Both the position numbers and the translations under genes were made by a program. A stretch of DNA of 64,000 nt from Ramlibacter paludis (lineage in GTDB: Bacteria > Pseudomonadota > Gammaproteobacteria > Burkholderiales > Burkholderiaceae_C), in NCBI RefSeq assembly GCF_022012305.1, contig NZ_JAKLTM010000001.1, positions 992,001-1,056,000 on the forward strand, in the 5' to 3' direction. The notes under the pieces are model-generated. The model saw nothing but the letters and a program-made list of their open reading frames with translations. It had not been told where the DNA came from and made no database searches. Position 1 is the stretch's first letter. Each line of letters begins with the position of its first letter. Positions 36,275 through 44,861 of this stretch are shown piece by piece.

Positions 36275-37251
36275 ACCTGCCCCGACGACAACTGACCGCC
36301 TGCGCCGCCGCGCTGGCCCTCTTCACGCTGGCCGGCACCGCCCGCGCCGAGGCCTGGCCGGACAAGCCGATCCGCTTCATCGTGCCCTACACGCCCGGTG
36401 GCGGCACCGACACCGTCACGCGCCACATCGCGGACCGCATCGCGCAGGATTCGAAGTGGGCCTTCCTGGTCGACAACAAGCCGGGCGGCGGCGGCAACAT
36501 CGGATTGGACATCGTCGCCAAGGCCAAGCCCGATGGCTACACGATCGGCATGGGCCAGACGGCCAACATCGCGATCAATCCGGCGGCGCTCCCGAAGATG
36601 CCCTTCGACCCGGCGAAGGACCTGGTTCCGGTCGCCCTCGTGGCGGAGGTGCCGATGGTGCTGGTCGTGCCCGCGAATTCGCCGCTGAAGTCGCTGGCCG
36701 ACCTGGTGAAGGCGGCCAAGGCCAAGCCGGGCGGCATGAACCAGGCGCTGGCCGCCACCGGTACCGTCGGCCACCTGGCCGGCGAGATGCTGGGACGCAA
36801 GGCGGGCTTCAAGGTGATGAACATCCCTTACAAGGGCGCGGCCCCGGCGCTGGCCGAAATGATCGGCGGCCAGACCGACTTCATGTTCGCGACGCCGCAA
36901 GCCGTGATGGGCCTGCTGGCGGGCGGCAAGCTGCGCGCACTGGCCATCACCTCGTCGAAGCGGGTGCCGGCGCTGGGAAGCGTGCCCACCGTGGCCGAGC
37001 AGGGTTATCCGGGCTTCGAGGCGACGGACTGGAAGGTGATCGTCGCGCCGGCCGGCACGCCGACGGACGTGATCCAGCGCCTGAATGCCGCCACCGCGAA
37101 GGCGCTGGCCGAGCCCGGGCTGGTGGCCAAGCTGGCCGAGGAAGGCAGCGTGCCCATGAGCGGCAACCCGGCGGCGGTGCTGAAGTACATCCGCGACGAG
37201 CAGAAGGAGTGGGGCGCGCTGATCCGGGAGGCGGGAATCCGTTTCGAGTGA
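36271..37251 (+). CDS. Bug/TctC-family periplasmic solute receptor
   Basis: 326 residues from a GTG start that overlaps the previous stop. A signal peptide (about 1-26, ending TARAEAWPDKP) leads into the receptor with the family motifs PYTPGGGTDTVTRHIA and DNKPGGGGNIG. A GHLAGEML region and the PYKGAAPAL loop follow. Bug receptors bind carboxylic acids for tripartite tricarboxylate transporters; no membrane subunits are nearby. Ligand is probably the acid processed by the two enzymes before it. Confidence 0.94.
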   Translation: MNLPRRQLTACAAALALFTLAGTARAEAWPDKPIRFIVPYTPGGGTDTVTRHIADRIAQDSKWAFLVDNKPGGGGNIGLDIVAKAKPDGYTIGMGQTANIAINPAALPKMPFDPAKDLVPVALVAEVPMVLVVPANSPLKSLADLVKAAKAKPGGMNQALAATGTVGHLAGEMLGRKAGFKVMNIPYKGAAPALAEMIGGQTDFMFATPQAVMGLLAGGKLRALAITSSKRVPALGSVPTVAEQGYPGFEATDWKVIVAPAGTPTDVIQRLNAATAKALAEPGLVAKLAEEGSVPMSGNPAAVLKYIRDEQKEWGALIREAGIRFE

Positions 37252-37302
37252 GGAGATCCACGAGGGCCGTACAATTGCGGCCCTCCCACGCATCGCCGGC
37301 CC

Positions 37303-37602
37303 ATGAAGTACATCCTTTCCCACCAGGTGCTGGACGAGATCCTGCAGAAGCACCGCATCAAGTCGAACGACCTCACCGGCATCGACAAGCTGTTCGGCGG
37401 CGCCGACGGCTACTACTGGTACCACACGCTGCGCCACCTCTGCCCGAAGAAGGAAGTGATCGTCTGGAACGGCCTGGAAGCCATGCGCGCGGCGATCCAG
37501 GGCCATGAGGACGAGACGGCGGCCGAAGACGAAGTGAAGCCGCAGCAGCTGAAGGACGCGCACCTGCAAGCCATCGCCGGCCTGCTCGGCCTTCCCGCCT
37601 GA
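37303..37602 (+). CDS. Small protein, unknown function
   Basis: 99 residues, no signal peptide or membrane helix. Aromatic-rich centre (GGADGYYWYHTLRHLC) and a Glu-rich linker at about 68-80. I do not recognise the family, though it looks folded and well-coded. A TACAAT at 37270 may be its -10 box. Its stop overlaps the apparent CTG start of alkB, so the two are probably translated together. Confidence 0.75.
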   Translation: MKYILSHQVLDEILQKHRIKSNDLTGIDKLFGGADGYYWYHTLRHLCPKKEVIVWNGLEAMRAAIQGHEDETAAEDEVKPQQLKDAHLQAIAGLLGLPA

Positions 37603-38243
37603 CCCAGGACCTGTTTCCCCCGCAACCGGGAGCCGTCGAAGCGATCGGCCCCCAGTCCTTCGTCCTGCGCGGCTTCGCGCTGCCCCACGTGGACGCACTG
37701 TTGCCGGCGCTGCAGGCGATCGAAGCGGCCGCGCCCCTGCGCAACATGGTCACGCCCGGCGGCCTGGCCATGTCGGTGGCGCTCACCAACTGCGGTGCGC
37801 TGGGCTGGACCTCCGACCGGCGTGGCTACCGCTACACCGCCACCGATCCCCTCACCGGCAAGCCCTGGCCGGCGATGCCCGCGCCGCTGTCGCAGCTCGC
37901 GCACGAAGCGGCGTCCGCCGCCGGCTTCCCCGATTTCGATCCCGACGCCTGCCTCGTCAACCACTACCTGCCCGGCACGCGCCTGTCGCTGCACCAGGAC
38001 AAGGACGAACGCGACTACGCGCATCCCATCGTCTCGGTCTCGCTGGACATGAGTGCCACCTTCCTGTTCGGCGGCCTGCAGCGTGCGGGCCGGCCCCTGC
38101 ACGTGCCTCTGCACCACGGCGACGTGGTGGTGTGGGGCGGCGTCGACCGCCTGCGTTACCACGGCATCGCGCCGCTCGCCGACGCGCCGCATTCCTTGCT
38201 GGGCAGCCGCCGCATCAACCTGACCTTCCGCCGCGCCGCCTAG
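37599..38243 (+). CDS. alkB: Alpha-ketoglutarate-dependent dioxygenase AlkB
   Basis: 214 residues if read from a CTG at 37599. AlkB repairs 1-methyladenine and 3-methylcytosine using Fe(II) and 2-oxoglutarate. The iron motif LHQDKDE (HxD), the later YHGI histidine and the RRINLTFR 2-oxoglutarate arginines are visible, with MVTPGG, MSVALTNCG and DACLVNHY blocks. The N-terminal strand FVLRGFAL is encoded before the first GTG (37689). No ATG, GTG or TTG lies between the in-frame stop at 37506 and that GTG, so a CTG start overlapping the previous stop (CTGA) is the best explanation. GTG 37689 would lose a conserved strand. Confidence 0.85.
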   Translation: MTQDLFPPQPGAVEAIGPQSFVLRGFALPHVDALLPALQAIEAAAPLRNMVTPGGLAMSVALTNCGALGWTSDRRGYRYTATDPLTGKPWPAMPAPLSQLAHEAASAAGFPDFDPDACLVNHYLPGTRLSLHQDKDERDYAHPIVSVSLDMSATFLFGGLQRAGRPLHVPLHHGDVVVWGGVDRLRYHGIAPLADAPHSLLGSRRINLTFRRAA

Positions 38244-38335
38244 CGTCTTCCTAGGGCTACTCCTCTTTGCGGATGAGGACTCGGACGCATACGGTTACCT
38301 TCGGTGGAGTAGTAGTTACCAGTCAGGGGACAGCA

Positions 38336-41300
38336 ATGGTCAAGCGCAGTACGGGCCTCGCAGGCATTTCCAATCTCTCGGTCATGGCCCCGGTGCGCGC
38401 CGGCATGGTGGCGGGCTTCGAACCCATCAGCTATCTCGGCCGCCTGCGCAAGGTGCTCGATGCGCTGCACACGTCGCGCCAGAACCTGCGCGAGTCGGAG
38501 ATGTTGCCGCCCTTCTTTCCCGACGTGGTCGGGCGCTTCCGCATCATCCACAACTTCCGCTACGCGCTGGTGCCGCCGGCCACGCCCGAAGGCACCTGGC
38601 AGCTGTCGCTGAACGTCACCTATGACGGCGGCTTCGAGCCCTACATGCGGGTGATCTACCGCGACATCGGCACGCTGCTCGACCTGCTGTTCTGCCATTC
38701 GCCGGAATACCCCGGCTCGCGCACCTCCAGCTTCGACGAATACTGCGCCTGGGTGCGCCGCAACGAAATTGCCGGCGGCATCTTCTACGACGACTCGGCG
38801 ATGACGCTGGACGACCACCAGTACCTCGCGCAGGTCGAGAAGGCGCAGCGCGAAGGCCCGGCCGCCGATGCCGACTTCGCGCGCATCTGCATTCCTTCCG
38901 ACGTGAAGCGCGACCAGGCCGCGATGCTCAAGGCCAGCAAGGACCCGCTGAACGCGCTGGTGCTGCCGCTGCGCACGCTCAAGGGCCTGTTCCGCCTCTC
39001 GGCCTACTTCCCCGCCGGCGACACACCCGACGGCGGCGAGCTCGGCGTGCTGCGCCGCTTTGCCCGCAACGTGCTGAAAGAGCCGATGGCGGTGATGGGC
39101 GGCCTCGACCACGCGCCGCTACCGCCGGACCTGCGCGGCACCTGGCTGAAATACAAGGGCATGTACGCCGACGAACTGGGCTGGCTCAAGTACGACCAGC
39201 CGGACGACGACCGCAAGCCCGAGCCCGCCGCCGCCGACCCGTCCAAGGTGCAGTCGCACATCTTCAGCAGCGGCGAGCGCATGACGCACGGCTGCTCGGT
39301 GCTGCTGCGCATCGACGACAAGGACAAGGCGCTGGCGAATTTCCCGACGCTGGCCTCGTTGTGCGGCGCCGTGCCGGCCAGCGGCATCGGCTACCTGATC
39401 GCCTTCACCTACGCCGGCCTGAAGAAGCTGGGGATTGCGCAGGAGCGGCTGAACGCCATGCCGCAGGAATTCATCGACGGCATGGAAGCGCGGGCCGCGC
39501 TGCTGGGCGACGTGCGCGGCAACCACCCGGACCGCTGGACGCGTCCGCTGCGCTACGAGCAGGAAGCGAGCGGCCAGCGCGTCGACATGAAGGCCGTGCA
39601 CGTGTTCGTGCTGCTGCGGCTGGCGGACGAAACCGACACCACCAGCGGCTTGCATCCGCGTTTGCAAGGCGCCGTGAAGGCGCTGGAGGAAGGCACCGGC
39701 CTGAAGGTGCTGTCGGTGCAGCCCACCCGCAGCTACCGCAGCAAGCCCTCGGAGCCGGTGGCCAACCATTTCGGCTTTGCCGACGGCCTGAGCCAGCCCG
39801 AGGTGCAGCTTGCGGGCCAGCCCGCGGCCAAGCCGGTCGCCAACAACGACGTGGTGAGCGCGGGCGAACTGCTCCTGGGCCACCGCAACGACCGCGGCGA
39901 CGAACCGGGCAAGGGCTTCGACCCGCTGCTGATGGACGGCAGCTTCCTGGTCGTGCGCAAGCTGCGCCAGCGCGTCGACAACTTCGACAAGGCGATGGAG
40001 AAGCTCACGCCGGAGCAGCGCGCGGTGGTGCCGGACAAGATGATGGGCCGCAAGCGCAACGGCGACCCGCTGGTGCAGCTGCCCGCCGGCTCCACCGGGC
40101 CCAACGACTACAACTACGAGCAGCCCGCGGCCAGCGACGGCTGCCCGTTCCACTCGCATGTGCGCCGCGCCAATCCGCGCGACGGCCGCGCCTACACGCC
40201 GCGCATCCTGCGCCGCGGCATGTCCTACGGCCCCATGTCGGCCACCGAGCGCAGCACCGACCGCGGCATCGTCTTCATGGCCTACTGCGCGCGCATCGCG
40301 GAGCAGTTCGAGGCCATCCAGCGGTGGGTCGCGGGCGGCAACAGCAGCGGCGTCGGTTCGGCGCAGGCCGACCCGTTCCTGCGCGTGCCGCAGGTCGGCG
40401 AGAAGACCACCTTCCGCTACCTCGACGAGCAGGGCGGCGTGGTGCGCGTGCAGTTCGACGACCAGCCGCTGGTGCAGCTGCAGTGGGGCGTGTACCTGTT
40501 CGTGCCCTCGCTGGCGGCGCTGCGTTCGCTGGACAGCTTCCGCGAGGCGCCGGCCAAGGTGGCCGCGCCCCCGGCACGCTGCCCGTTCAACCACGACGAG
40601 GCCGAGCGCGAGCGGGTGCGCTCGGTGCTCGAAGACCCGGACCGCAACCAGGAAGCGTGGAAGCACGTGCGCGAAGGCAAGGCGCCGGAACTGCAGGACA
40701 CCGCGTACGGGCACCTCCTGGGGCGCTACCAGGACGTGCTGCACGCGATGAAGGACAAGGGCGGCAAGTACTCGGTGGCCGGCTACGGCGAGCGCATGGG
40801 CCAATCCATCGGCCTCAACCTGCTGGGCCTCGACCCCGGCGTCGAGCGCGAACAGCAGAAGCCCCTGAACGATGCCATCCTCGAATACGACGAAGTGACG
40901 GCGTTCAACGAGACCTTGCCGATCGTGCAGGACGTGCTGGCCCACTTGCCGAAGCTGCCGCCCGCCAACGCGGAAGACGCGGTGCGCATCCCCATCGACC
41001 TCGTGAGCTTCAGCGACCAGGTCATGGCGCGCCTGTGCAGCCAGTGGATCGGCCTGCCGGAAGACCCGGCCAAGGTCCCCAACCCGGTCATGGACATCGG
41101 GGGCCGGCTCGAAGACAACCCCGGCAAGCCGCGCTGCCCCGGCAACTTCGCCACGGCTTCGCGCTACATCTTCTCGCCGCATCCGCGCGAGGCGGTGCAG
41201 CAGGCGGGCCAGGAGCAGGGCCAGGCGGTGCTGAAGGCGGTGCAGGCCTGGCTGGCGCGCCCGGACCGGCAACTCGGCACGCTGGCGCGGAAGATCCAGG

Positions 41301-41839
41301 CCGGCTTGAAAGTGGTCGGCAACGACAACAATGAAGCGCTGGCGCACGGCCTGGCGGGCGTGCTCCTCGGCTTCCCGCCCACGGTGCAGGGCAACTTCAT
41401 CAAGTCGATGGACACCTGGATCGGCGAAGAGTCGCTGTGGGACGGCCAGCAGATGCTGTACGAGGCGTCGCCGGGCACCACCGTCGACTACCCGCAGGCG
41501 CGGACTGCATTGCGCGATTTCGTCTTCAATGCGATGCGCAGGAACCCCGTTCCGTCCATGCTGTGGCGCAGCCCCGTGCACAACGGCGTGGTCGACAAGG
41601 ACGAGCGGCATCGCGTGGTGCTGGGCATCGCCTCGGCGCTGGCGGAGAAGGACGCGCCGCGCGAGCTGGTGTTCGGCCGCGACCGCGATGGCGCGTCGCC
41701 CACCGTGCACGGCTGCCCCGGTTACGCGATGGGCATGGGGGTGCTGCTGGCGATGACGGCGGGCCTGATGAAGGCCGGTACCTTGCGCCCCACCGGCTCC
41801 CCGGTGCTGCTGATCCTCACGCCGAACAAGCCGGCGTAG
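38336..41839 (+). CDS. Fusion of DyP-type peroxidase and cytochrome P450-like domain
   Basis: 1167 residues. The first 230 or so form an unrecognised domain (begins MVKRSTGLAGISNLSVMAPV). A DyP-type haem peroxidase region follows (about 310-740) with GFADG at 480-484. The proximal haem ligand is His608 in CPFHSHVRRANPR, and the distal-Arg block is RILRRGMSYGP. A C-terminal P450-like part (about 750-1167) has a putative haem-thiolate Cys1127 in HGCPGYAMG and an I-helix-like HGLAGVLLGF. In place of the usual ExxR it reads NAMRRNPVP. No signal peptide is present, so it is probably cytoplasmic. ATG 38336 follows GGGGACA. Two haems in one chain suggest peroxide made or used by one domain feeds the other; that is inference. 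It overlaps the convergent cyclase-ATPase gene by 23 bases. Confidence 0.88.
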   Translation: MVKRSTGLAGISNLSVMAPVRAGMVAGFEPISYLGRLRKVLDALHTSRQNLRESEMLPPFFPDVVGRFRIIHNFRYALVPPATPEGTWQLSLNVTYDGGFEPYMRVIYRDIGTLLDLLFCHSPEYPGSRTSSFDEYCAWVRRNEIAGGIFYDDSAMTLDDHQYLAQVEKAQREGPAADADFARICIPSDVKRDQAAMLKASKDPLNALVLPLRTLKGLFRLSAYFPAGDTPDGGELGVLRRFARNVLKEPMAVMGGLDHAPLPPDLRGTWLKYKGMYADELGWLKYDQPDDDRKPEPAAADPSKVQSHIFSSGERMTHGCSVLLRIDDKDKALANFPTLASLCGAVPASGIGYLIAFTYAGLKKLGIAQERLNAMPQEFIDGMEARAALLGDVRGNHPDRWTRPLRYEQEASGQRVDMKAVHVFVLLRLADETDTTSGLHPRLQGAVKALEEGTGLKVLSVQPTRSYRSKPSEPVANHFGFADGLSQPEVQLAGQPAAKPVANNDVVSAGELLLGHRNDRGDEPGKGFDPLLMDGSFLVVRKLRQRVDNFDKAMEKLTPEQRAVVPDKMMGRKRNGDPLVQLPAGSTGPNDYNYEQPAASDGCPFHSHVRRANPRDGRAYTPRILRRGMSYGPMSATERSTDRGIVFMAYCARIAEQFEAIQRWVAGGNSSGVGSAQADPFLRVPQVGEKTTFRYLDEQGGVVRVQFDDQPLVQLQWGVYLFVPSLAALRSLDSFREAPAKVAAPPARCPFNHDEAERERVRSVLEDPDRNQEAWKHVREGKAPELQDTAYGHLLGRYQDVLHAMKDKGGKYSVAGYGERMGQSIGLNLLGLDPGVEREQQKPLNDAILEYDEVTAFNETLPIVQDVLAHLPKLPPANAEDAVRIPIDLVSFSDQVMARLCSQWIGLPEDPAKVPNPVMDIGGRLEDNPGKPRCPGNFATASRYIFSPHPREAVQQAGQEQGQAVLKAVQAWLARPDRQLGTLARKIQAGLKVVGNDNNEALAHGLAGVLLGFPPTVQGNFIKSMDTWIGEESLWDGQQMLYEASPGTTVDYPQARTALRDFVFNAMRRNPVPSMLWRSPVHNGVVDKDERHRVVLGIASALAEKDAPRELVFGRDRDGASPTVHGCPGYAMGMGVLLAMTAGLMKAGTLRPTGSPVLLILTPNKPA

Positions 41840-44768
41840 CCGCCGGGTCCATCAGCCGCTGCAGGCGCCTGGCGTCGTCCAGGTGCCAGTCCATGCGCAT
41901 CCGGTCGAAGGCGGCGATCGCCGCCTCCACGGCACGATGCGCGCGCTCTGCCTGGTTCAGGCGCCAGGCGACGTCCGCTTCGCAGAGCTGCGTGACCGCG
42001 AGTTCGTGCGCCGAGTCGCGCACGCGTGCCGTCTGGTAGGCCTGGCGCAGGTAGTGCTCGGCGCGCGCGGGGCTGCGGTCCGCGGCGTCGCGCGCGAGTG
42101 CACGGTAGGCCATGGCCACGCCCAGCCAGTCGCCTTGCCGCGCGCGCAGCAGGGCCTGCGCCGCGTGATGGCGCGCTTCGTCTTCGCGGCCGCTCTCCAG
42201 CAGGCCGGCAGCCAGCCAGCCGTGATTGAGCGAGCGGAACAGGCCGCTGCCGCGCGGCTTGAGCCAGGCCGTGACTTCCGCGATCGTCTGCAGGCATTCG
42301 GCGCGGCCCGTCAGCATCCAGTCGGCATAGGCGCTCATCGCGCGCGCGATCGACAGCTGCGTCAGGCTGCGCGTCGCCTCGCAGATGCGGGCCGACTCGT
42401 CCGCCGCGGCGCGCGCCTCGCTCCAGCGGCCCTGCCAGAGCAGCACCGCACTGCGCCAGCCGTGCGTGGACGCGCCGATCTCGTGGGTGGTGCCGGCAAC
42501 GCACTCGATGGCTTCGGCGAAGCAGGCATGCGAAGCGTCGAACTCGCCGCGGTCGCCCAGCACGTAGGCGCGGCAGACCAGTGAGTACGCAAGCCCCACG
42601 TTGCTGTGGCGCGCGCTGCGGTGCCGCCGCTTGACCGCGATGGCTTCGTCCAGCAGCGCCAGCGCGCGGTCGTACTGCGCGGTGGCGCTGTGCGCTTCGC
42701 CGAGCGAGGCAACCACCTGCGCGACCAGCTTCTGGTCGCCCGCGGCCTGGGCTTCGCGCAGCGCCTGCTCGCCCTGCACGATGGCGACGCGCGCATCGCC
42801 CACGCCGTAGCTGATGTAGCTGAGCCAGTGGCGGGCGCGCGCCTGGGTCGCGAGGTCGCCGTGGCGCTCGGCCAGTTCGACGCCGCGGGCGTAGAGCGCG
42901 AGCTCGCTGCGCACCGGGTCGAACACGCTCACGCGGCCCAGGCGCTGGACGATGGATACCCAGCGCAGCGCGATCTCCGCGGTCTGCGGCAGCCGCTCCA
43001 GCGCGGCCAGTGCCACGCGGTACAGCGCGCGGGCCCGGTCGAGGGCGGAGGCGGACAGTGCCTTGTCGCCCGCCATCTCGGCATAGTGCGCCGCCTGCAG
43101 CGCGTCGCCGCCCGCCTCGAAGTGCAGCGCCAGCATCTCCAGCGCCTCGTCGTGCGGCTCGTGCGCGCCATGTTCCTTCAGCGCTTCGGCGATGCGCAGG
43201 TGCAGTTCCTGCCGCACGTGCAGGCCCACCGATTCGTAGATGATGTCGCGCGTGATGCCGTGCTTGAAGCGCAGCGTGCCCGCGCGTTCGCCGGGGAACA
43301 GGAAGTCCTGCTCCGCCAGCCCGAGCTGCATCGGTCCGGCGGCGGGCTGGCCGGTCATGCGTTCGAGCAGCCAGGCCGGCACCACGTTGCCGATCACGGC
43401 CGCCACGCGCACCAGTTCGATCTGCGCCGGGGCCAGGTGCTGCACGCGCGACTCGACCAGCCGGTTCAGCCAGCCGGCGCCGCCTTGCACCCGGCCCTGG
43501 CGGCGGCCGGTCTCGCCGCGCGCGGCCGAGTGGCACAGCTCCTCCAGGTACAGGGGATTGCCGTTGGCCTGCGAGCAGATCTCGCCGGCCACGAAGGGAT
43601 CCGCGCCGGGCAGGCGCAGCGCCACCAGGCGCGCGGCCTCTTCCTCGTCCAGCGGCGGCAGCAGGATGATCTGGTCGGCGGCCGAGGAAATGCCGCCGGT
43701 GCCGCCGGTGCGCGTGGACAGCACCACCAGCATCCGGCAATCGGCGCGCTTGCGCAGGGCCGACAGCACCTGGTGCGAAGCATCGTCCGCCCATTGCCAG
43801 TCGTCGACGAACAGCACCAGGGGCATGTCGCCGACGGCCATGCCGGCGAACAGCGCGGCGAAGTCTTCCGGCGTTTGCGGCGGCGTCTCGCTGGCGAGGG
43901 CCTGCACCATGTGGCGGAAGGGCTGCAGCGGCTCGGCGCCGAGGTCGCTTTCGCAATAACCGCGCAGCACCGTGCAGCCCCAGTGCAGCACGCGGCCGTT
44001 GAAGTGCTCGATCAGGCGCGTCTTGCCCATGCCGGGAGCGCCCGCCACGGCCACCACGCGCAGGTGGCCGGAGATGGCGTCGCCCATCGCCTGCTCCAGC
44101 GCCGCCAGTTCGTTGCGGCGGCCGCAGAAGGCGGTGGCGCCGGGACGCGCCTTGGCCGCCAGGCTTTCGGCGGCGCTGGCGCGGGCGTCGACGCGGTAGA
44201 CCAGCAGGCGGTCGGCGCGGCCCTTCACCTTCAGCAGCTGCGGCGGACCGGTGACGAAGAAGCGGCTCGCCGGCCCGAGGGTCTCCTCGCTGACCAGGAT
44301 CTCGTGTTCCTCCGCGGCGTCCGACAGGCGCGCGGCGATGTTGGGCACCGGGCCGAGCAGCTCGAAGCGGCCCAGTTCCACGTTGCCGGCATGCAGCAGC
44401 ACCAGGCCCGAGTGGATGCCCGTGTGCAGGCACAACGCAAAGCCTTCGGGCATGCGGATGTCGAGCGCGCGCACGCGCTGGTGCACCTCGAGCGCGGCGG
44501 CCACGGCATTGCGGCCGTCGTCTTCCCGCGTTTGCGGGTAACCGAAAAGTGCCAGCAATCCGTCGCCCTGGACGCGCACCACCATGCCGCCGTGGCGGGG
44601 GATGGTCTGCTGGTAGACCTCGCGCACCGCGGCCAGCATGGCCGCGTAGTGCTCCGGATCCATGATCTCGGCCAGTTCGGTCGAGTGCGACAGGTCCGCG
44701 AAGAGCAGCGTCAGGTAGCGCCGTCCCGGCTCGGCGCCTGCTGCATCATCCTGAGACTCTTCCTTCAT
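41817..44768 (-). CDS. Nucleotidyl cyclase / AAA-type ATPase / TPR regulator
   Basis: 983 residues. An N-terminal class III cyclase domain (about 15-190) has the metal Asp in LLFADLSHST and the GDG loop in VRVQGDGLLALFG, so both metal positions are kept. A STAND-like ATPase follows, with Walker A GAPGMGKT (about 245) and Walker B VLFVDDWQWAD. The second half is a long run of TPR-like helices. No DNA-binding domain is visible at the C-terminus. Such multi-domain cyclases are thought to be signal-controlled, but inputs are unknown. Convergent with, and slightly overlapping, the DyP-P450 gene. Confidence 0.9.
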   Translation of the reverse strand: MKEESQDDAAGAEPGRRYLTLLFADLSHSTELAEIMDPEHYAAMLAAVREVYQQTIPRHGGMVVRVQGDGLLALFGYPQTREDDGRNAVAAALEVHQRVRALDIRMPEGFALCLHTGIHSGLVLLHAGNVELGRFELLGPVPNIAARLSDAAEEHEILVSEETLGPASRFFVTGPPQLLKVKGRADRLLVYRVDARASAAESLAAKARPGATAFCGRRNELAALEQAMGDAISGHLRVVAVAGAPGMGKTRLIEHFNGRVLHWGCTVLRGYCESDLGAEPLQPFRHMVQALASETPPQTPEDFAALFAGMAVGDMPLVLFVDDWQWADDASHQVLSALRKRADCRMLVVLSTRTGGTGGISSAADQIILLPPLDEEEAARLVALRLPGADPFVAGEICSQANGNPLYLEELCHSAARGETGRRQGRVQGGAGWLNRLVESRVQHLAPAQIELVRVAAVIGNVVPAWLLERMTGQPAAGPMQLGLAEQDFLFPGERAGTLRFKHGITRDIIYESVGLHVRQELHLRIAEALKEHGAHEPHDEALEMLALHFEAGGDALQAAHYAEMAGDKALSASALDRARALYRVALAALERLPQTAEIALRWVSIVQRLGRVSVFDPVRSELALYARGVELAERHGDLATQARARHWLSYISYGVGDARVAIVQGEQALREAQAAGDQKLVAQVVASLGEAHSATAQYDRALALLDEAIAVKRRHRSARHSNVGLAYSLVCRAYVLGDRGEFDASHACFAEAIECVAGTTHEIGASTHGWRSAVLLWQGRWSEARAAADESARICEATRSLTQLSIARAMSAYADWMLTGRAECLQTIAEVTAWLKPRGSGLFRSLNHGWLAAGLLESGREDEARHHAAQALLRARQGDWLGVAMAYRALARDAADRSPARAEHYLRQAYQTARVRDSAHELAVTQLCEADVAWRLNQAERAHRAVEAAIAAFDRMRMDWHLDDARRLQRLMDPAATPACSA

Positions 44769-44835
44769 CTCTGCCCCTTGCGTGAATCATAAGTGCCGGG
44801 AAGGGGCGGCGGAAGTGCATGTTCGTACGCCGGAT

Positions 44836-44855
44836 GCCGGGGTTGCCACCCCGGC
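44836..44855. terminator. GC-rich hairpin downstream of ompW
   Basis: GCCGGGGT, a four-base loop and ACCCCGGC make a perfect eight-pair stem seven bases past the ompW stop. There is no T run, so it may be a weak terminator or an mRNA-protecting hairpin. Confidence 0.5.
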
Positions 44856-44861
44856 CCGGAA

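Noticed and set aside
38257..38312. CTACTCC / GGAGTAG arms upstream of the DyP-P450 gene
   Set aside because: Only seven pairs with a 42-base loop and no further support; noted as possible activator site but not called.
39119..41710. 863-codon open frame antisense to the DyP-P450 gene
   Set aside because: Composition is the usual antisense product of GC-rich codons; the sense strand has clear haem motifs.
41722..44433. 903-codon open frame overlapping the cyclase-ATPase gene in another frame
   Set aside because: Arg/Ala/Pro-rich shadow with no motif; the 983-residue frame has Walker and cyclase motifs throughout.
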